Below the pieces are notes generated by a model, which was not told the DNA's origin, searched no databases, and saw only the letters and a list, made by a program, of their open reading frames with translations. A stretch of DNA of 10,242 nucleotides from CAYQPF01 sp964419225 (GTDB lineage Bacteria; Cloacimonadota; Cloacimonadia; Cloacimonadales; CAYQPF01), in contig CAYQPF010000167.1 of NCBI GenBank assembly GCA_964419225.1, forward strand, positions 1-10,242, in the 5' to 3' direction. A program made the translations under genes and the position numbers. Shown one piece after another: positions 1 through 6,529 of the stretch. How positions within the stretch are numbered: the first letter of the stretch is position 1; every line of letters begins with the position of its first letter.

Positions 1-54
1 TGTAACTGGCCCCATATGCTCCAGAATAGTGGCCCTATATCACCAGAATAGTCA
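1..54. mobile_element. Terminus of an IS21-family-like insertion sequence (body lies left of the window)
   Basis: Two imperfect tandem repeats lie side by side: 7-29 (TGGCCCCATATGCTCCAG then AATAG) and 30-51 (TGGCCCTATATCACCAG then AATAG). Multiple ~20-bp repeats just inside the end, with terminal TG/CA dinucleotides, are typical of IS21 elements. Here the outer end would be the CA at 53-54, so the element extends leftwards. In support, the reading frame of the minus-strand gene to the right is cut exactly here, after the residues GFRLPMASA. No istA or istB coding sequence is visible, so the family call rests on the repeat architecture alone. The other end and the target duplication (probably starting GCGGATGC at 55) are outside the window. 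Confidence 0.6.
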
Positions 55-344
55 GCGGATGCCATTGGAAGCCTAAAACCATAATTATCTATAAGGATTT
101 TAAGTTTATGTTTATCATCATTGGCCGTAAAAATTTCGTTTGTCAAAGTCTTTACACATTCCGTAATGTTTGGATTCTTATCTATTAATCTTTGATAAAT
201 TTTACTTTTAGCTCTGTTTGCTTTCCAGATAATAATGCAAAAAAAATCAAATGGAGTTAAAAATCCATTTGTCAAAAAGTTAGTTCTAACATCTGTCAGA
301 AGATAGCTTTCGAGGTTGTAAAGTTTTAAATAAAGTTTTTCCAT
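1..344 (-). pseudogene. 5' fragment of a conserved gene interrupted by the IS end
   Basis: On the minus strand an ATG at 342-344 opens a frame with no stop as far as base 1. It is therefore cut off by the window, not closed. The first ~97 residues look like real protein: MEKLYLKLYNLESYLL, then TPFDFFCIIIWKANRAKSK (about residues 31-49), then GFRLPMASA (about 89-97). From memory, intact relatives continue after the LPMASA motif into a hydrophobic segment; that is recollection, not something shown here. In this window the frame instead enters the IS repeats at base 54 and reads an unrelated tail (DYSGDIGPLFWSIWGQL). The gene is therefore truncated by insertion and probably inactive. Function unknown. 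It lies 142 bases downstream of, and on the same strand as, the 487-1308 gene, so it may once have belonged to the same accessory module. Confidence 0.6.
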
Positions 345-486
345 ATAATTACTGTTAACGGAAGCTGTGTAAACAGACTGTTATAAAATTAGTTAAAGAC
401 ACAAAATCTAAATGCAACTGAAATATAGATAACTGCAATCTTCAGGAGAGTATTTTTCTTTTTAGTATTATATAAGGCAAAATATA
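345..486. other. AT-rich intergenic gap
   Basis: This 142-base gap lies between the stop of the gene at 487-1308 and the start of the interrupted gene. I see no hairpin with a T-tract that would act as a terminator. There is no complete TAnnTTTG box with a well-spaced TTG; only near matches such as TATATTTC and TAGATTTTG occur on the minus strand. Read-through from the upstream pair into the interrupted gene is possible. Confidence 0.4.
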
Positions 487-1308
487 TCAGAACAACCGTA
501 ATTGGTCTTCCTTTTTAGGATGGAAAGTCCCGATTATTATAAACGGATTGGGTGATATAAGGTGGAATTGCCGAGTTGTTCCTAAATAAAAATGCAAATC
601 CTTGGTTTTAGCAAAGTCGTCGAAATATTTCTTTTTGACATCCATACAAGCTTTTTGTTCGTCACCATCGTGATTCTTCAAACAATTCCATAATAACTGG
701 CCTGTTTCCCAATCTTCAATCATTAATGTACTTCTTCTTCCTGTATTATCTGAAAAAACAAAAGAAAATTCATAAGGTAATTTGTTAACAACATCAAATG
801 GATTATCCGAATTGGCAAATAAGTTTAATTGCAGTGCTTTAGCTTTTAAATTGGCAAGTTTTGTTTTGTCCCATTCTCTATCAGTAGGTTTGCAAATAAA
901 GTCGTGAATTGTGGTTGGTTTAAAAACCGCAAGAGACATATGTTTTTTATTGTCCTTTGCGTCGGCAATCAGCTTATCTAAGCTTGTATAAACATTCTTC
1001 AAAACAATTTCTTTACGAAGCTCCCAATTATTGTTGGTGTCAATATGACCGACGATATCAAAAGCTTTGTCGATGGAGTATGGACGATAACTTTCAGGAC
1101 GAAAGTCTTTATCATTGCGAACTAAATCAATTTCTAACCAGTCGTACTTTCTGTATTGTTTATCGTAATCGAGTTTCCGAAAGGGGATTGGATAAATTCG
1201 GACCCACGTACCATCTTCACGAAAACCAGCCGTACATACTAACTCGTCGTATTTTGACGCCAAGGTCGGATAGGTTTTAACGGCTATGAGCACTTTTGTT
1301 TTTGCCAT
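487..1308 (-). CDS. Conserved protein of unknown function, partner of the DUF488-type gene
   Basis: 273 aa, soluble, with no signal peptide or membrane segment. The N-terminus carries a striking conserved-looking block: KVLIAVKTYPT (residues 5-15), then CTAGFREDGTWVRIYPIPF (25-43), then KYDWLEIDL (54-62) and DFRPESYRPY (68-77). The C-terminal half has HFYLGTTRQFHLISPNPFIIIG. I recognise the N-terminal block as a recurrent family of uncharacterised bacterial proteins. The 'GxWVRIYP' strand pattern suggests a small beta-barrel (OB-like) fold, but that is inference. The start follows the stop of the upstream DUF488-type gene after one base (TAA-A-ATG), so the two are almost certainly co-transcribed and translationally coupled. 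No catalytic motif was recognised. Base composition is AT-rich like the other accessory genes. Confidence 0.8.
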   Translation of the reverse strand: MAKTKVLIAVKTYPTLASKYDELVCTAGFREDGTWVRIYPIPFRKLDYDKQYRKYDWLEIDLVRNDKDFRPESYRPYSIDKAFDIVGHIDTNNNWELRKEIVLKNVYTSLDKLIADAKDNKKHMSLAVFKPTTIHDFICKPTDREWDKTKLANLKAKALQLNLFANSDNPFDVVNKLPYEFSFVFSDNTGRRSTLMIEDWETGQLLWNCLKNHDGDEQKACMDVKKKYFDDFAKTKDLHFYLGTTRQFHLISPNPFIIIGTFHPKKEDQLRLF

Positions 1309-1309
1309 T

Positions 1310-2194
1310 TTATATATGTTTCAATTCGTAGGCAAAAAAAGGATGATTCGCAATTGCATCGGCCAAATGTTTGCGGTGACATTGATGTATATTGGCTTCG
1401 AAACAAGTAAGAGCAATACGTTTATGGGTTTTTAATAAGCTCATCAATTGTTCCTGATAATGCTGTGTGTGCGTCAATACATCTGTACAGTACTGAGCAA
1501 AAAGATTATCATAATCGGACTGAGTATTTAATTCCTGACGCTTATCAGAATCAATTCCCAATTGCGGAATGTGTATAAACTCGATCCCAACGCCATTACA
1601 AGCGGTCTGTAATTGCGACTTGCTAAACCCGAATTTCATACTGAACGAATTTTTTCGAACATCGCACAACACCTTTACATCGTTTATAATTAGTTTATTT
1701 ATAAACTCTTCCAGACTAACGCCTTGGTAACCTATTGTAAAAAGTATTGTTTTGTTTGATTGAGGTTTAGCATCAATTATTTTCTGGTACTCTTCCGGGG
1801 AAAGCTTATCTTTTGCAACAACACTATTAATGGCTAATTGTGGATATTTTAAATATGTTATACGAATGAGTTCGTCGCTTGTTTTGTTGCCATACGCTTG
1901 TTTAATATAATAAATAGCCTGACGATCCGAGTCTTTAAGGTTTGCCAAATACTTTTCGTTATCTGTTTTAACCCAATCGTCACATTGTTTTGCAACCTGA
2001 TTATATTTGATCATAGTCTTCAAATCAGCCGCCGCCTGAAACGAATAGCAACCGTATTTGTATGGCACAAAATGAAAGTCGGGCGTAAGTTGCCGCATAC
2101 TGACAAGCATTAACAATTTTTGCAGACTAATTTTATTAAGCCTGTTATCAAATGCCTCTAAAAGAGCTAATAATATTTTACGACGATAAAACAT
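1310..2194 (-). CDS. DUF488-family protein with an extra N-terminal domain
   Basis: 294 aa. Residues ~150-285 form a DUF488 domain: TIGYQG (153-158), CDVRKNSFSMKFGFSK (177-192), HIPQLGI (208-214), and the C-terminal signature LTCFEANIHQCHRKHLA (262-278) with Cys264, Cys272, His273 and Arg274. DUF488 proteins are of uncertain biochemistry; the conserved Cys/His/Arg cluster suggests a catalytic or ligand site. Residues 1-~140 are a separate domain (RRKILLALLEAF, SLQKLLMLVS, HFVPYKYGCYSF). It faintly resembles the SocA/Panacea-like (DUF4065) pattern 'LQKLL...YGP', seen in antitoxin-type proteins, but I cannot confirm that. DUF488 proteins are usually ~120-180 aa, so the fusion is real extra sequence. 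It is the first gene of a pair with the 487-1308 gene, and a TAAATTTG box lies 5 bases upstream of the ATG. Confidence 0.85.
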   Translation of the reverse strand: MFYRRKILLALLEAFDNRLNKISLQKLLMLVSMRQLTPDFHFVPYKYGCYSFQAAADLKTMIKYNQVAKQCDDWVKTDNEKYLANLKDSDRQAIYYIKQAYGNKTSDELIRITYLKYPQLAINSVVAKDKLSPEEYQKIIDAKPQSNKTILFTIGYQGVSLEEFINKLIINDVKVLCDVRKNSFSMKFGFSKSQLQTACNGVGIEFIHIPQLGIDSDKRQELNTQSDYDNLFAQYCTDVLTHTQHYQEQLMSLLKTHKRIALTCFEANIHQCHRKHLADAIANHPFFAYELKHI

Positions 2195-2198
2195 GATG

Positions 2199-2206
2199 CA
2201 AATTTA
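2199..2206 (-). promoter_or_regulatory. Bacteroidetes-type -7 box upstream of the DUF488-type gene
   Basis: Reading the minus strand, TAAATTTG is a perfect match to the TAnnTTTG -7 consensus of Bacteroidetes primary sigma factor promoters. It ends 5 bases before the ATG at 2194, so a transcript from it would be leaderless or nearly so. I see no clean TTG/TTTG -33 element at 17-21 bases upstream, which keeps the call tentative. Confidence 0.4.
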
Positions 2207-2282
2207 ATGCATTTACTGTGTATTTGGATAAAGTTGCACTGTCTCTTTTTTAAGAGGCCTGATATTTAAACAAAAATTTATT

Positions 2283-2310
2283 AAATGCGGAAACGTTGAA
2301 ATCCGCACTT
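2283..2310 (-). terminator. Possible terminator of the ATPase operon
   Basis: On the minus strand TGCGGA (2307-2302) pairs with TCCGCA (2291-2286) across a 10-base loop. The stem extends outwards through a G·T and two A-T pairs, and T/A-rich sequence follows (TTTAATAAATTTTTG). It lies ~40 bases after the ATPase stop. The T-tract is interrupted, so strength is uncertain. Confidence 0.4.
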
Positions 2311-2351
2311 TTGGTAACAAAATATATCCCCTATTAGCGCTTCGTGTTTTA

Positions 2352-4775
2352 TTATTTTTTCCAGTCATAATTTGTTTTTCCACACCCACATCTAATTCTT
2401 TTTGTGACTGTATCAAAGTGCTTGACCAAAACGGGCTTTTTACAATCCTCTTCTTGACAATAGAATAATTTTTCCAGTTCATTTAGGTCTGCCCAAAAAG
2501 CTTTAAGGTCGCCTAGTTTAGATGAAAATGAATTATCGTGGGAGAGCAAATTGCCTAAAATATTTGAATTAATTACCCGGTCAATAATTGGCATTTGTGC
2601 TTTTAAGTCATAACTACTTTTATCAATTTTAGATTTCAATTCATTTAATAATTCGTCAGACATGCGTTTTTCATTCAATACATTGAATCTAAAAATAACT
2701 TTTACTTCAAGGTTTGCACAAATTTCTTTTAGAGAATGTTCAAGATATTTTCTGATTGGATTTCCTAATATTTCAACATTGCCTTTGGCTAAGTTCGTCT
2801 CTATAATTTCTATTAAATCAATTGGCTTATCTTCTAAGTATGTTCCATCTATAGGGTTCCACTTTATCTCATTGATTAACCAATTCTTTCTTTTTGCAAG
2901 CTGGCTAACATACTGGTACCATTCGCTTTCATGTGTTAATAGAATTACTTGAAATTTATCTAATTTCTCAAAAATCAAATCAGCAAATCGCTTTCGATGA
3001 TTACTATCAAAACTTGAAATCACATCGTCTAATACTATAAACCTACTCTCTTCATTAAAGGCAATCACAGAAGCTAAATAAAATGATAATCCAAAACAGT
3101 TAAGATGTGATTCACTAAAATATTTTTGAGGTGGTGAGACCCAGTTTCCGTTATATTCATATTCAATAGTGATTCCGTTGAGTTCGTCTTCTTCACCAAT
3201 AGTTACAATTTTAAGTTCTTGAAACTGTTCGTCAGGATTCATAAATTGATAGAATCCATTTATTGTTCCTGAAAACGTTATAATGAAATTTTCTAACGCT
3301 TCTTTTTGATTTTTAATAAATTCATTATAAATGAGTTCCATTGATGCCCTTTGGTCTTCAAGCACTTTTTTCTCCTTTTCAAATTTCTTGATGCGTTGGA
3401 AAGCATCTTTTGCTGAGGAGATATTTGAATAGGTTACAGCATTATTATCTTTTTTTAATTCTGTTTGAATAGCAGCGATTTTTGATGAGAGAATTGATAG
3501 AATTGCAAAATCAGTTTCTTTAATTAGTAATGTCTTGGGATTTGAAATTTTATTTCCAGATGTTACCTTTTCGTTTCCATATTTTTCATAATAAGAGATC
3601 TTTGTTACTATATCATCAATCGATTTTTTAATTGACTCATAACCTTTTTCACTGTAAAGTATATCACTCCTTAATACGTCCAGTCGTTTTATTCTTTCTT
3701 CAGAAATTCTAATGATTGCTTGTTTTGCTGAATCAAAAACAGCTTTCTTATTTAACGATTCTTCAATATGTTTTAATCTCTTATGAATGTCTTTAAGTAA
3801 TTCATCCTTCCCCTTTGGCTGAAGGCACAATGGACAAGTTTCATCTTTGTGATATTTTTTTTCAATTACCGTACTGCCTGCTTTAAGTAATTCAGCAAAG
3901 AATACTTGCATAATGCTTTGTACATCATCAGCAATTTTTTTGAACTCAGTGTAATATTTCTCATATTCTGAATTAAGCAATTCTGTTTCACCTTTCAGAA
4001 TAGTCAATGTGTCTTTACAGTTCTCAAGAAAACGCAGTTCGTTAAGGACTTTCGTGTTTGCAGGTGCTTTGAGTTTATTAAGTACGGAGTCTATATCCTT
4101 AAATGATTTTACAACAACAGCTAATTTTAAAGGTGTAATTATCTCGTTTATTTTCTCAAACAAATTTTTTTCAACACCAATAGCAGCCCCTATTTTCTCA
4201 ATCTGAATTTGTTTTTGAGTATTGATTTGGGATTCATAGTTTTGATTTCTAATTTCAGTTTTTATTGAATTATATGCTTTCTTCAAAACTTCTTTTGTTT
4301 TGTTCACGTCCGCAAATCCAATTACATCAGATAAACTCTTAAGTTTTTCACCTTTTGGTTTATCAATGAAATCTCTAAGATGTTGATAACGAAGAATTAG
4401 ATTTTCGTTTTTTGTCTTGGTTTGATATTCGCCAAACTCGTCTGATTTATTAGAATGTTCCGAAACTAATTTGCCCTTTTTATTGTAAAGTGTTTTGTTT
4501 GAATTAACAATTGACTTTGTAAACTCTATTTCGACTGCAGAAATGTCGGTATCAGCAATATTTGCATTTCTTAATGCTTCTTTAAGGTCAATTTCTAATC
4601 CAGACAAATGACTTACTTCATCGTTGAAAAACCATTCTAAAGCATCAGAAACACTACTCTTCCCTGTACCATTATCGCCATAAAGAAGAATAGATTTTTC
4701 AGATAAGGGGAGTTCCATCGTTTTTTGAACTCCACGTAGCCCTGATATGGATATTTTTTTAATTTTTGTTGGCAT
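2352..4775 (-). CDS. SMC/RecF-like ABC ATPase with zinc-hook motif and C-terminal zinc ribbon
   Basis: 807 aa with all the parts of an SMC-type ABC ATPase. Walker A is GDNGTGKS (33-40). A long helical/coiled-coil middle runs over ~160-500 and holds a single CPLC (314-317), like the zinc hook of Rad50/SbcC. A degenerate signature lies around YFSESHLNCFGLSF (552-565). Walker B is RFIVLDDVISSFD (578-590) and the H-loop is ILLTHE (611-616, His615). After the ATPase core, residues ~650-770 form a helical domain containing RKYLEH (675-680) and LLSHDN (743-748). The protein ends in a probable zinc ribbon: Cys773, Cys778, Cys796 and Cys798. Such ATPases drive many DNA-sensing conflict systems (for example Septu PtuA, Lamassu LmuB, RloC), but I cannot assign this one to any of them. 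Its start overlaps the end of the 62-aa gene by 17 bases, indicating translational coupling. It is the last gene of the four-gene operon. Confidence 0.9.
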   Translation of the reverse strand: MPTKIKKISISGLRGVQKTMELPLSEKSILLYGDNGTGKSSVSDALEWFFNDEVSHLSGLEIDLKEALRNANIADTDISAVEIEFTKSIVNSNKTLYNKKGKLVSEHSNKSDEFGEYQTKTKNENLILRYQHLRDFIDKPKGEKLKSLSDVIGFADVNKTKEVLKKAYNSIKTEIRNQNYESQINTQKQIQIEKIGAAIGVEKNLFEKINEIITPLKLAVVVKSFKDIDSVLNKLKAPANTKVLNELRFLENCKDTLTILKGETELLNSEYEKYYTEFKKIADDVQSIMQVFFAELLKAGSTVIEKKYHKDETCPLCLQPKGKDELLKDIHKRLKHIEESLNKKAVFDSAKQAIIRISEERIKRLDVLRSDILYSEKGYESIKKSIDDIVTKISYYEKYGNEKVTSGNKISNPKTLLIKETDFAILSILSSKIAAIQTELKKDNNAVTYSNISSAKDAFQRIKKFEKEKKVLEDQRASMELIYNEFIKNQKEALENFIITFSGTINGFYQFMNPDEQFQELKIVTIGEEDELNGITIEYEYNGNWVSPPQKYFSESHLNCFGLSFYLASVIAFNEESRFIVLDDVISSFDSNHRKRFADLIFEKLDKFQVILLTHESEWYQYVSQLAKRKNWLINEIKWNPIDGTYLEDKPIDLIEIIETNLAKGNVEILGNPIRKYLEHSLKEICANLEVKVIFRFNVLNEKRMSDELLNELKSKIDKSSYDLKAQMPIIDRVINSNILGNLLSHDNSFSSKLGDLKAFWADLNELEKLFYCQEEDCKKPVLVKHFDTVTKRIRCGCGKTNYDWKK

Positions 4776-4947
4776 CTTTATCTCTTAGTTTCTGGAGCTC
4801 ATTTTTTAAGTTTGCATCCGTAAACTTACCTTGATGATATAAGTTAGCTAATGATTCAGCAAGTTCTTTATCCACGCTTCTAATTTTTGAAATGCGATTG
4901 AAAAAGTCATCTAAAATTTCTTGGCCGGATTTAACATTTTTGTCCAT
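4759..4947 (-). CDS. Small helical protein between nuclease and ATPase genes
   Basis: 62 aa, charged and predicted helical throughout, with no membrane segment or metal motif. Recognisable stretches are EILDDFFNRISKIRSVDKEL (residues 10-29) and SLANLYHQGKFTDANL (32-47). I do not recognise the family. It is likely a real gene, because it starts 3 bases after the stop of the nuclease gene and its last 17 bases overlap the ATPase start in another frame. That packing is seldom accidental. Small proteins placed just before an ABC ATPase occur in three-component ABC conflict systems, as adaptors or regulators of the ATPase. By position, a partner role for the ATPase is the best inference. No Shine-Dalgarno sequence is visible, as is usual for this phylum. 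Confidence 0.7.
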   Translation of the reverse strand: MDKNVKSGQEILDDFFNRISKIRSVDKELAESLANLYHQGKFTDANLKNELQKLRDKDANKN

Positions 4948-4950
4948 TGG

Positions 4951-5442
4951 TTATTTATTTTTAAAATATTGCCAATCAATTTTTAAATTTATATTCAACT
5001 CACTACTATGTATTTCAGCGCCTGTTTTGTTATTGCAGATCGGATAAACACCATAGTGTTCAACGAAACTTAAAATGAAATAACTTTCAAGGTCTTCTAT
5101 TCTAAAATCCCAGTTAGCCTTTAGTATTTCAAAATTTAAGTATGAGAATAACAGAGGTGCTTTCTTTCTATAATTTACAAGTCCAACATTTTTTGATTTT
5201 CCTTCAAAGTGTCCAACTAATCTACTCCCTATGCTATTTGTTTTCTTTTCACTCATACCAATATAAAGCAACTTTGATTTGTCAAAAGGATATTGAATGA
5301 AAGTTCTTTGAGTGAAAATAAAATACAGACCTACGATACCTCCTAGAGCTTTAATATTTGCTGGTTCAAAAGATTTTGGTTTGTCAAAGTATATTGAAAT
5401 TGTCTGCATTGTGTCATTTATATTATTATCATTCGCTCCCAA
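4951..5442 (-). CDS. GIY-YIG-like nuclease
   Basis: 163 aa from a TTG start at 5442, or 152 aa (MQTISIYF) from the ATG at 5409. Both fit, and the ATG is the more conservative choice. The GIY-YIG fold is visible in order. The first strand is GGIVGLYFIF, with Gly38-Leu39-Tyr40 standing for 'GIY'. The second is LLYIGMS (58-64), with Tyr60-Ile61-Gly62. Next comes a helix with the expected Arg in SRLVGH (Arg74, His78). The likely metal-binding Glu119 lies in IEDLESYFIL, and the Asn of PICNN (137/138) closes the domain. GIY-YIG enzymes cut DNA with one divalent metal ion and occur in homing endonucleases, repair and phage-defence proteins. There is no separate DNA-binding domain, so the protein may depend on its operon partners for targeting. 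It follows the 170-aa gene by 15 bases and precedes the 62-aa gene by 3. Confidence 0.75.
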   Translation of the reverse strand: MGANDNNINDTMQTISIYFDKPKSFEPANIKALGGIVGLYFIFTQRTFIQYPFDKSKLLYIGMSEKKTNSIGSRLVGHFEGKSKNVGLVNYRKKAPLLFSYLNFEILKANWDFRIEDLESYFILSFVEHYGVYPICNNKTGAEIHSSELNINLKIDWQYFKNK

Positions 5443-5457
5443 TTTTGAATTAAATTC

Positions 5458-5970
5458 TTAGGCTATTTTGACAGATAGCCCAGAGTTAACTTCGGGTAAA
5501 ATCCTTGGTTCAATTCCGATAGAAATTCTTAAATCCTCCAATAATTCTTTAGCCGATAAAAATTGACCAATTTTAGCTTCTGATTCGGGCCTAGACCGAC
5601 TTGATTGTCTAGCCCTATAAATTTCAACATTTACTATATTATTCATTATTGCTTTCAGGCAAATTGCTCTAATATAATATCGATTAAATTCACTTTGAGC
5701 CAATAGTTGTGAAGCATTTGAGGGCATTTTTACAGGGTTCCCTTGTCTAAGAAAAGTTGAATTAAAGTGAATCCCACTATCTAATAAGATTTGAAATGTT
5801 TCCTCATCACCATCTTTAGCTGCATCTAATAAAAAAGAGGCATAGTTTTCTTTACCTAAATCAGTTAATCTCTCACTTATATACAAATTTTCTTGTTCAA
5901 TGTCATTACGAATTTCAGAGAGCATAAGTTCTCTTGTATCGTCATCAAGGTTTTCAAAGTCAAATTTCAT
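5458..5970 (-). CDS. Conserved hypothetical protein, first gene of the ATPase/nuclease operon
   Basis: 170 aa, acidic N-terminus, no signal peptide or membrane segment. Distinct blocks are MKFDFENLDDDTRELMLSEI (1-20), LLAQSEFNRYYIRAICLKA (89-107), EIYRARQSSRSRPESE (116-131), and the C-terminal LPEVNSGLSVKI (158-169). I recall similar proteins, with EFNRxYIRAxC and NSGLSV motifs, as uncharacterised genes of phages, plasmids and accessory islands, but I know of no tested function. Arg-rich segments in the middle could contact nucleic acid; this is inference. It is the promoter-proximal gene of the four-gene cassette, with ATG at 5968-5970. The preceding 60 bases are very AT-rich and contain only a weak -7-like match (TATCTTGC) on the minus strand. 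Confidence 0.75.
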   Translation of the reverse strand: MKFDFENLDDDTRELMLSEIRNDIEQENLYISERLTDLGKENYASFLLDAAKDGDEETFQILLDSGIHFNSTFLRQGNPVKMPSNASQLLAQSEFNRYYIRAICLKAIMNNIVNVEIYRARQSSRSRPESEAKIGQFLSAKELLEDLRISIGIEPRILPEVNSGLSVKIA

Positions 5971-6278
5971 TTTTCTTTAATTTTATATTCATTTATATTT
6001 GCAAGATAGATTATGCTTTTATTTTCAGTATGAGCGTTAACTTGCTTATAACCCATTAAAAGAATCTAACCCTAATAATGTTTGCGGCATTTAGCAGGTT
6101 TAGTGATAGACATATTAAAGATATTGCAAATAGTTCAATGGGATAAAGTTATACTTTTTCAATATGTTATGCAATTAATTTTTAGGGAAATAGCCTCAAC
6201 TACAGAATTCATTGAAATTAATGCATTTTTTACAATGTAAAATTATGCATATTATGAAATAGATCCGATGCACAGTAT

Positions 6279-6303
6279 TGGTGGAGAATAAGGGAATCGA
6301 ACA
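6279..6303 (-). other. tRNA/tmRNA 3'-end-like remnant, possible attachment-site scar
   Basis: Read on the minus strand, this is GTTCGATTCCC followed by TTATTCTCCACCA. It matches the layout of a tRNA or tmRNA 3' end: G53, the seven-base T-loop TTCGATT, a five-base 3' T-stem strand, a seven-base acceptor strand, discriminator A and CCA. Upstream on the minus strand the 5' half of the T-stem pairs poorly (ATGTG against CCCTT), and no matching 5' acceptor strand (GGAGAAT) is found nearby. It is therefore not a complete RNA gene. Partial copies of this kind are left when islands integrate into the 3' ends of tRNA or ssrA genes. Chance similarity remains possible. Confidence 0.3.
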
Positions 6304-6339
6304 CATTTTCGGGAAAAGATTTAGCCATTTCGAAAACTC

Positions 6340-6372
6340 CTCATTTGCATAAAAATTTGATTGTGTAATTGT
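6340..6372. repeat. 33-bp exact direct repeat, copy 1
   Basis: It begins CTCATTTGCATAAAAATTTG and is identical over 33 bases to 6747-6779. The two copies are 407 bases apart, and each stands just ahead of a palindromic unit. This shows that a ~400-bp block was duplicated. Confidence 0.85.
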
Positions 6373-6392
6373 CTGAATGGGCATTGCAATTA

Positions 6393-6520
6393 GCAATTGG
6401 GCACCCGCTTAGTGAATGGAGCGTAAAAAAAAACGAGAGTGTCGACCGATATCTAATTTGCATTAACATACTTGGTTTGCACCTTTTTTTTAGCGAAATG
6501 AACGCGAAGCGGGTAATTGC
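6393..6520. repeat. Long imperfect palindrome, copy A
   Basis: Outer arms: GCAATT (6393-6398) and ACCCGCTT (6403-6410) pair with AAGCGGGTAATTGC (6507-6520), leaving a 4-base bulge. Inside are an A-tract and its partner T-tract. The central stem pairs GTGTCGACCG (6439-6448) with TGGTTTGCAC (6473-6482): nine of ten positions pair if G·T wobbles on the plus strand are allowed. The apical helix is CTAAT with ATTAA. This is the most decayed copy. Confidence 0.7.
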
Positions 6521-6529
6521 GGTGCACGG

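Noticed and set aside
2213..2482. 89-codon frame overlapping the 3' end of the ATPase gene
   Set aside because: It overlaps the ATPase zinc ribbon in another frame and then enters the intergenic hairpin. Its composition is not protein-like.
5994..6001. Plus-strand TATATTTG promoter box
   Set aside because: It matches the -7 consensus, but no -33 element and no plus-strand gene follow. It lies in AT-rich DNA where chance matches are common.
6279..6380. Complete minus-strand tRNA gene
   Set aside because: Only the 3' end fits. The 5' T-stem strand pairs poorly and no 5' acceptor strand GGAGAAT lies within tRNA distance.
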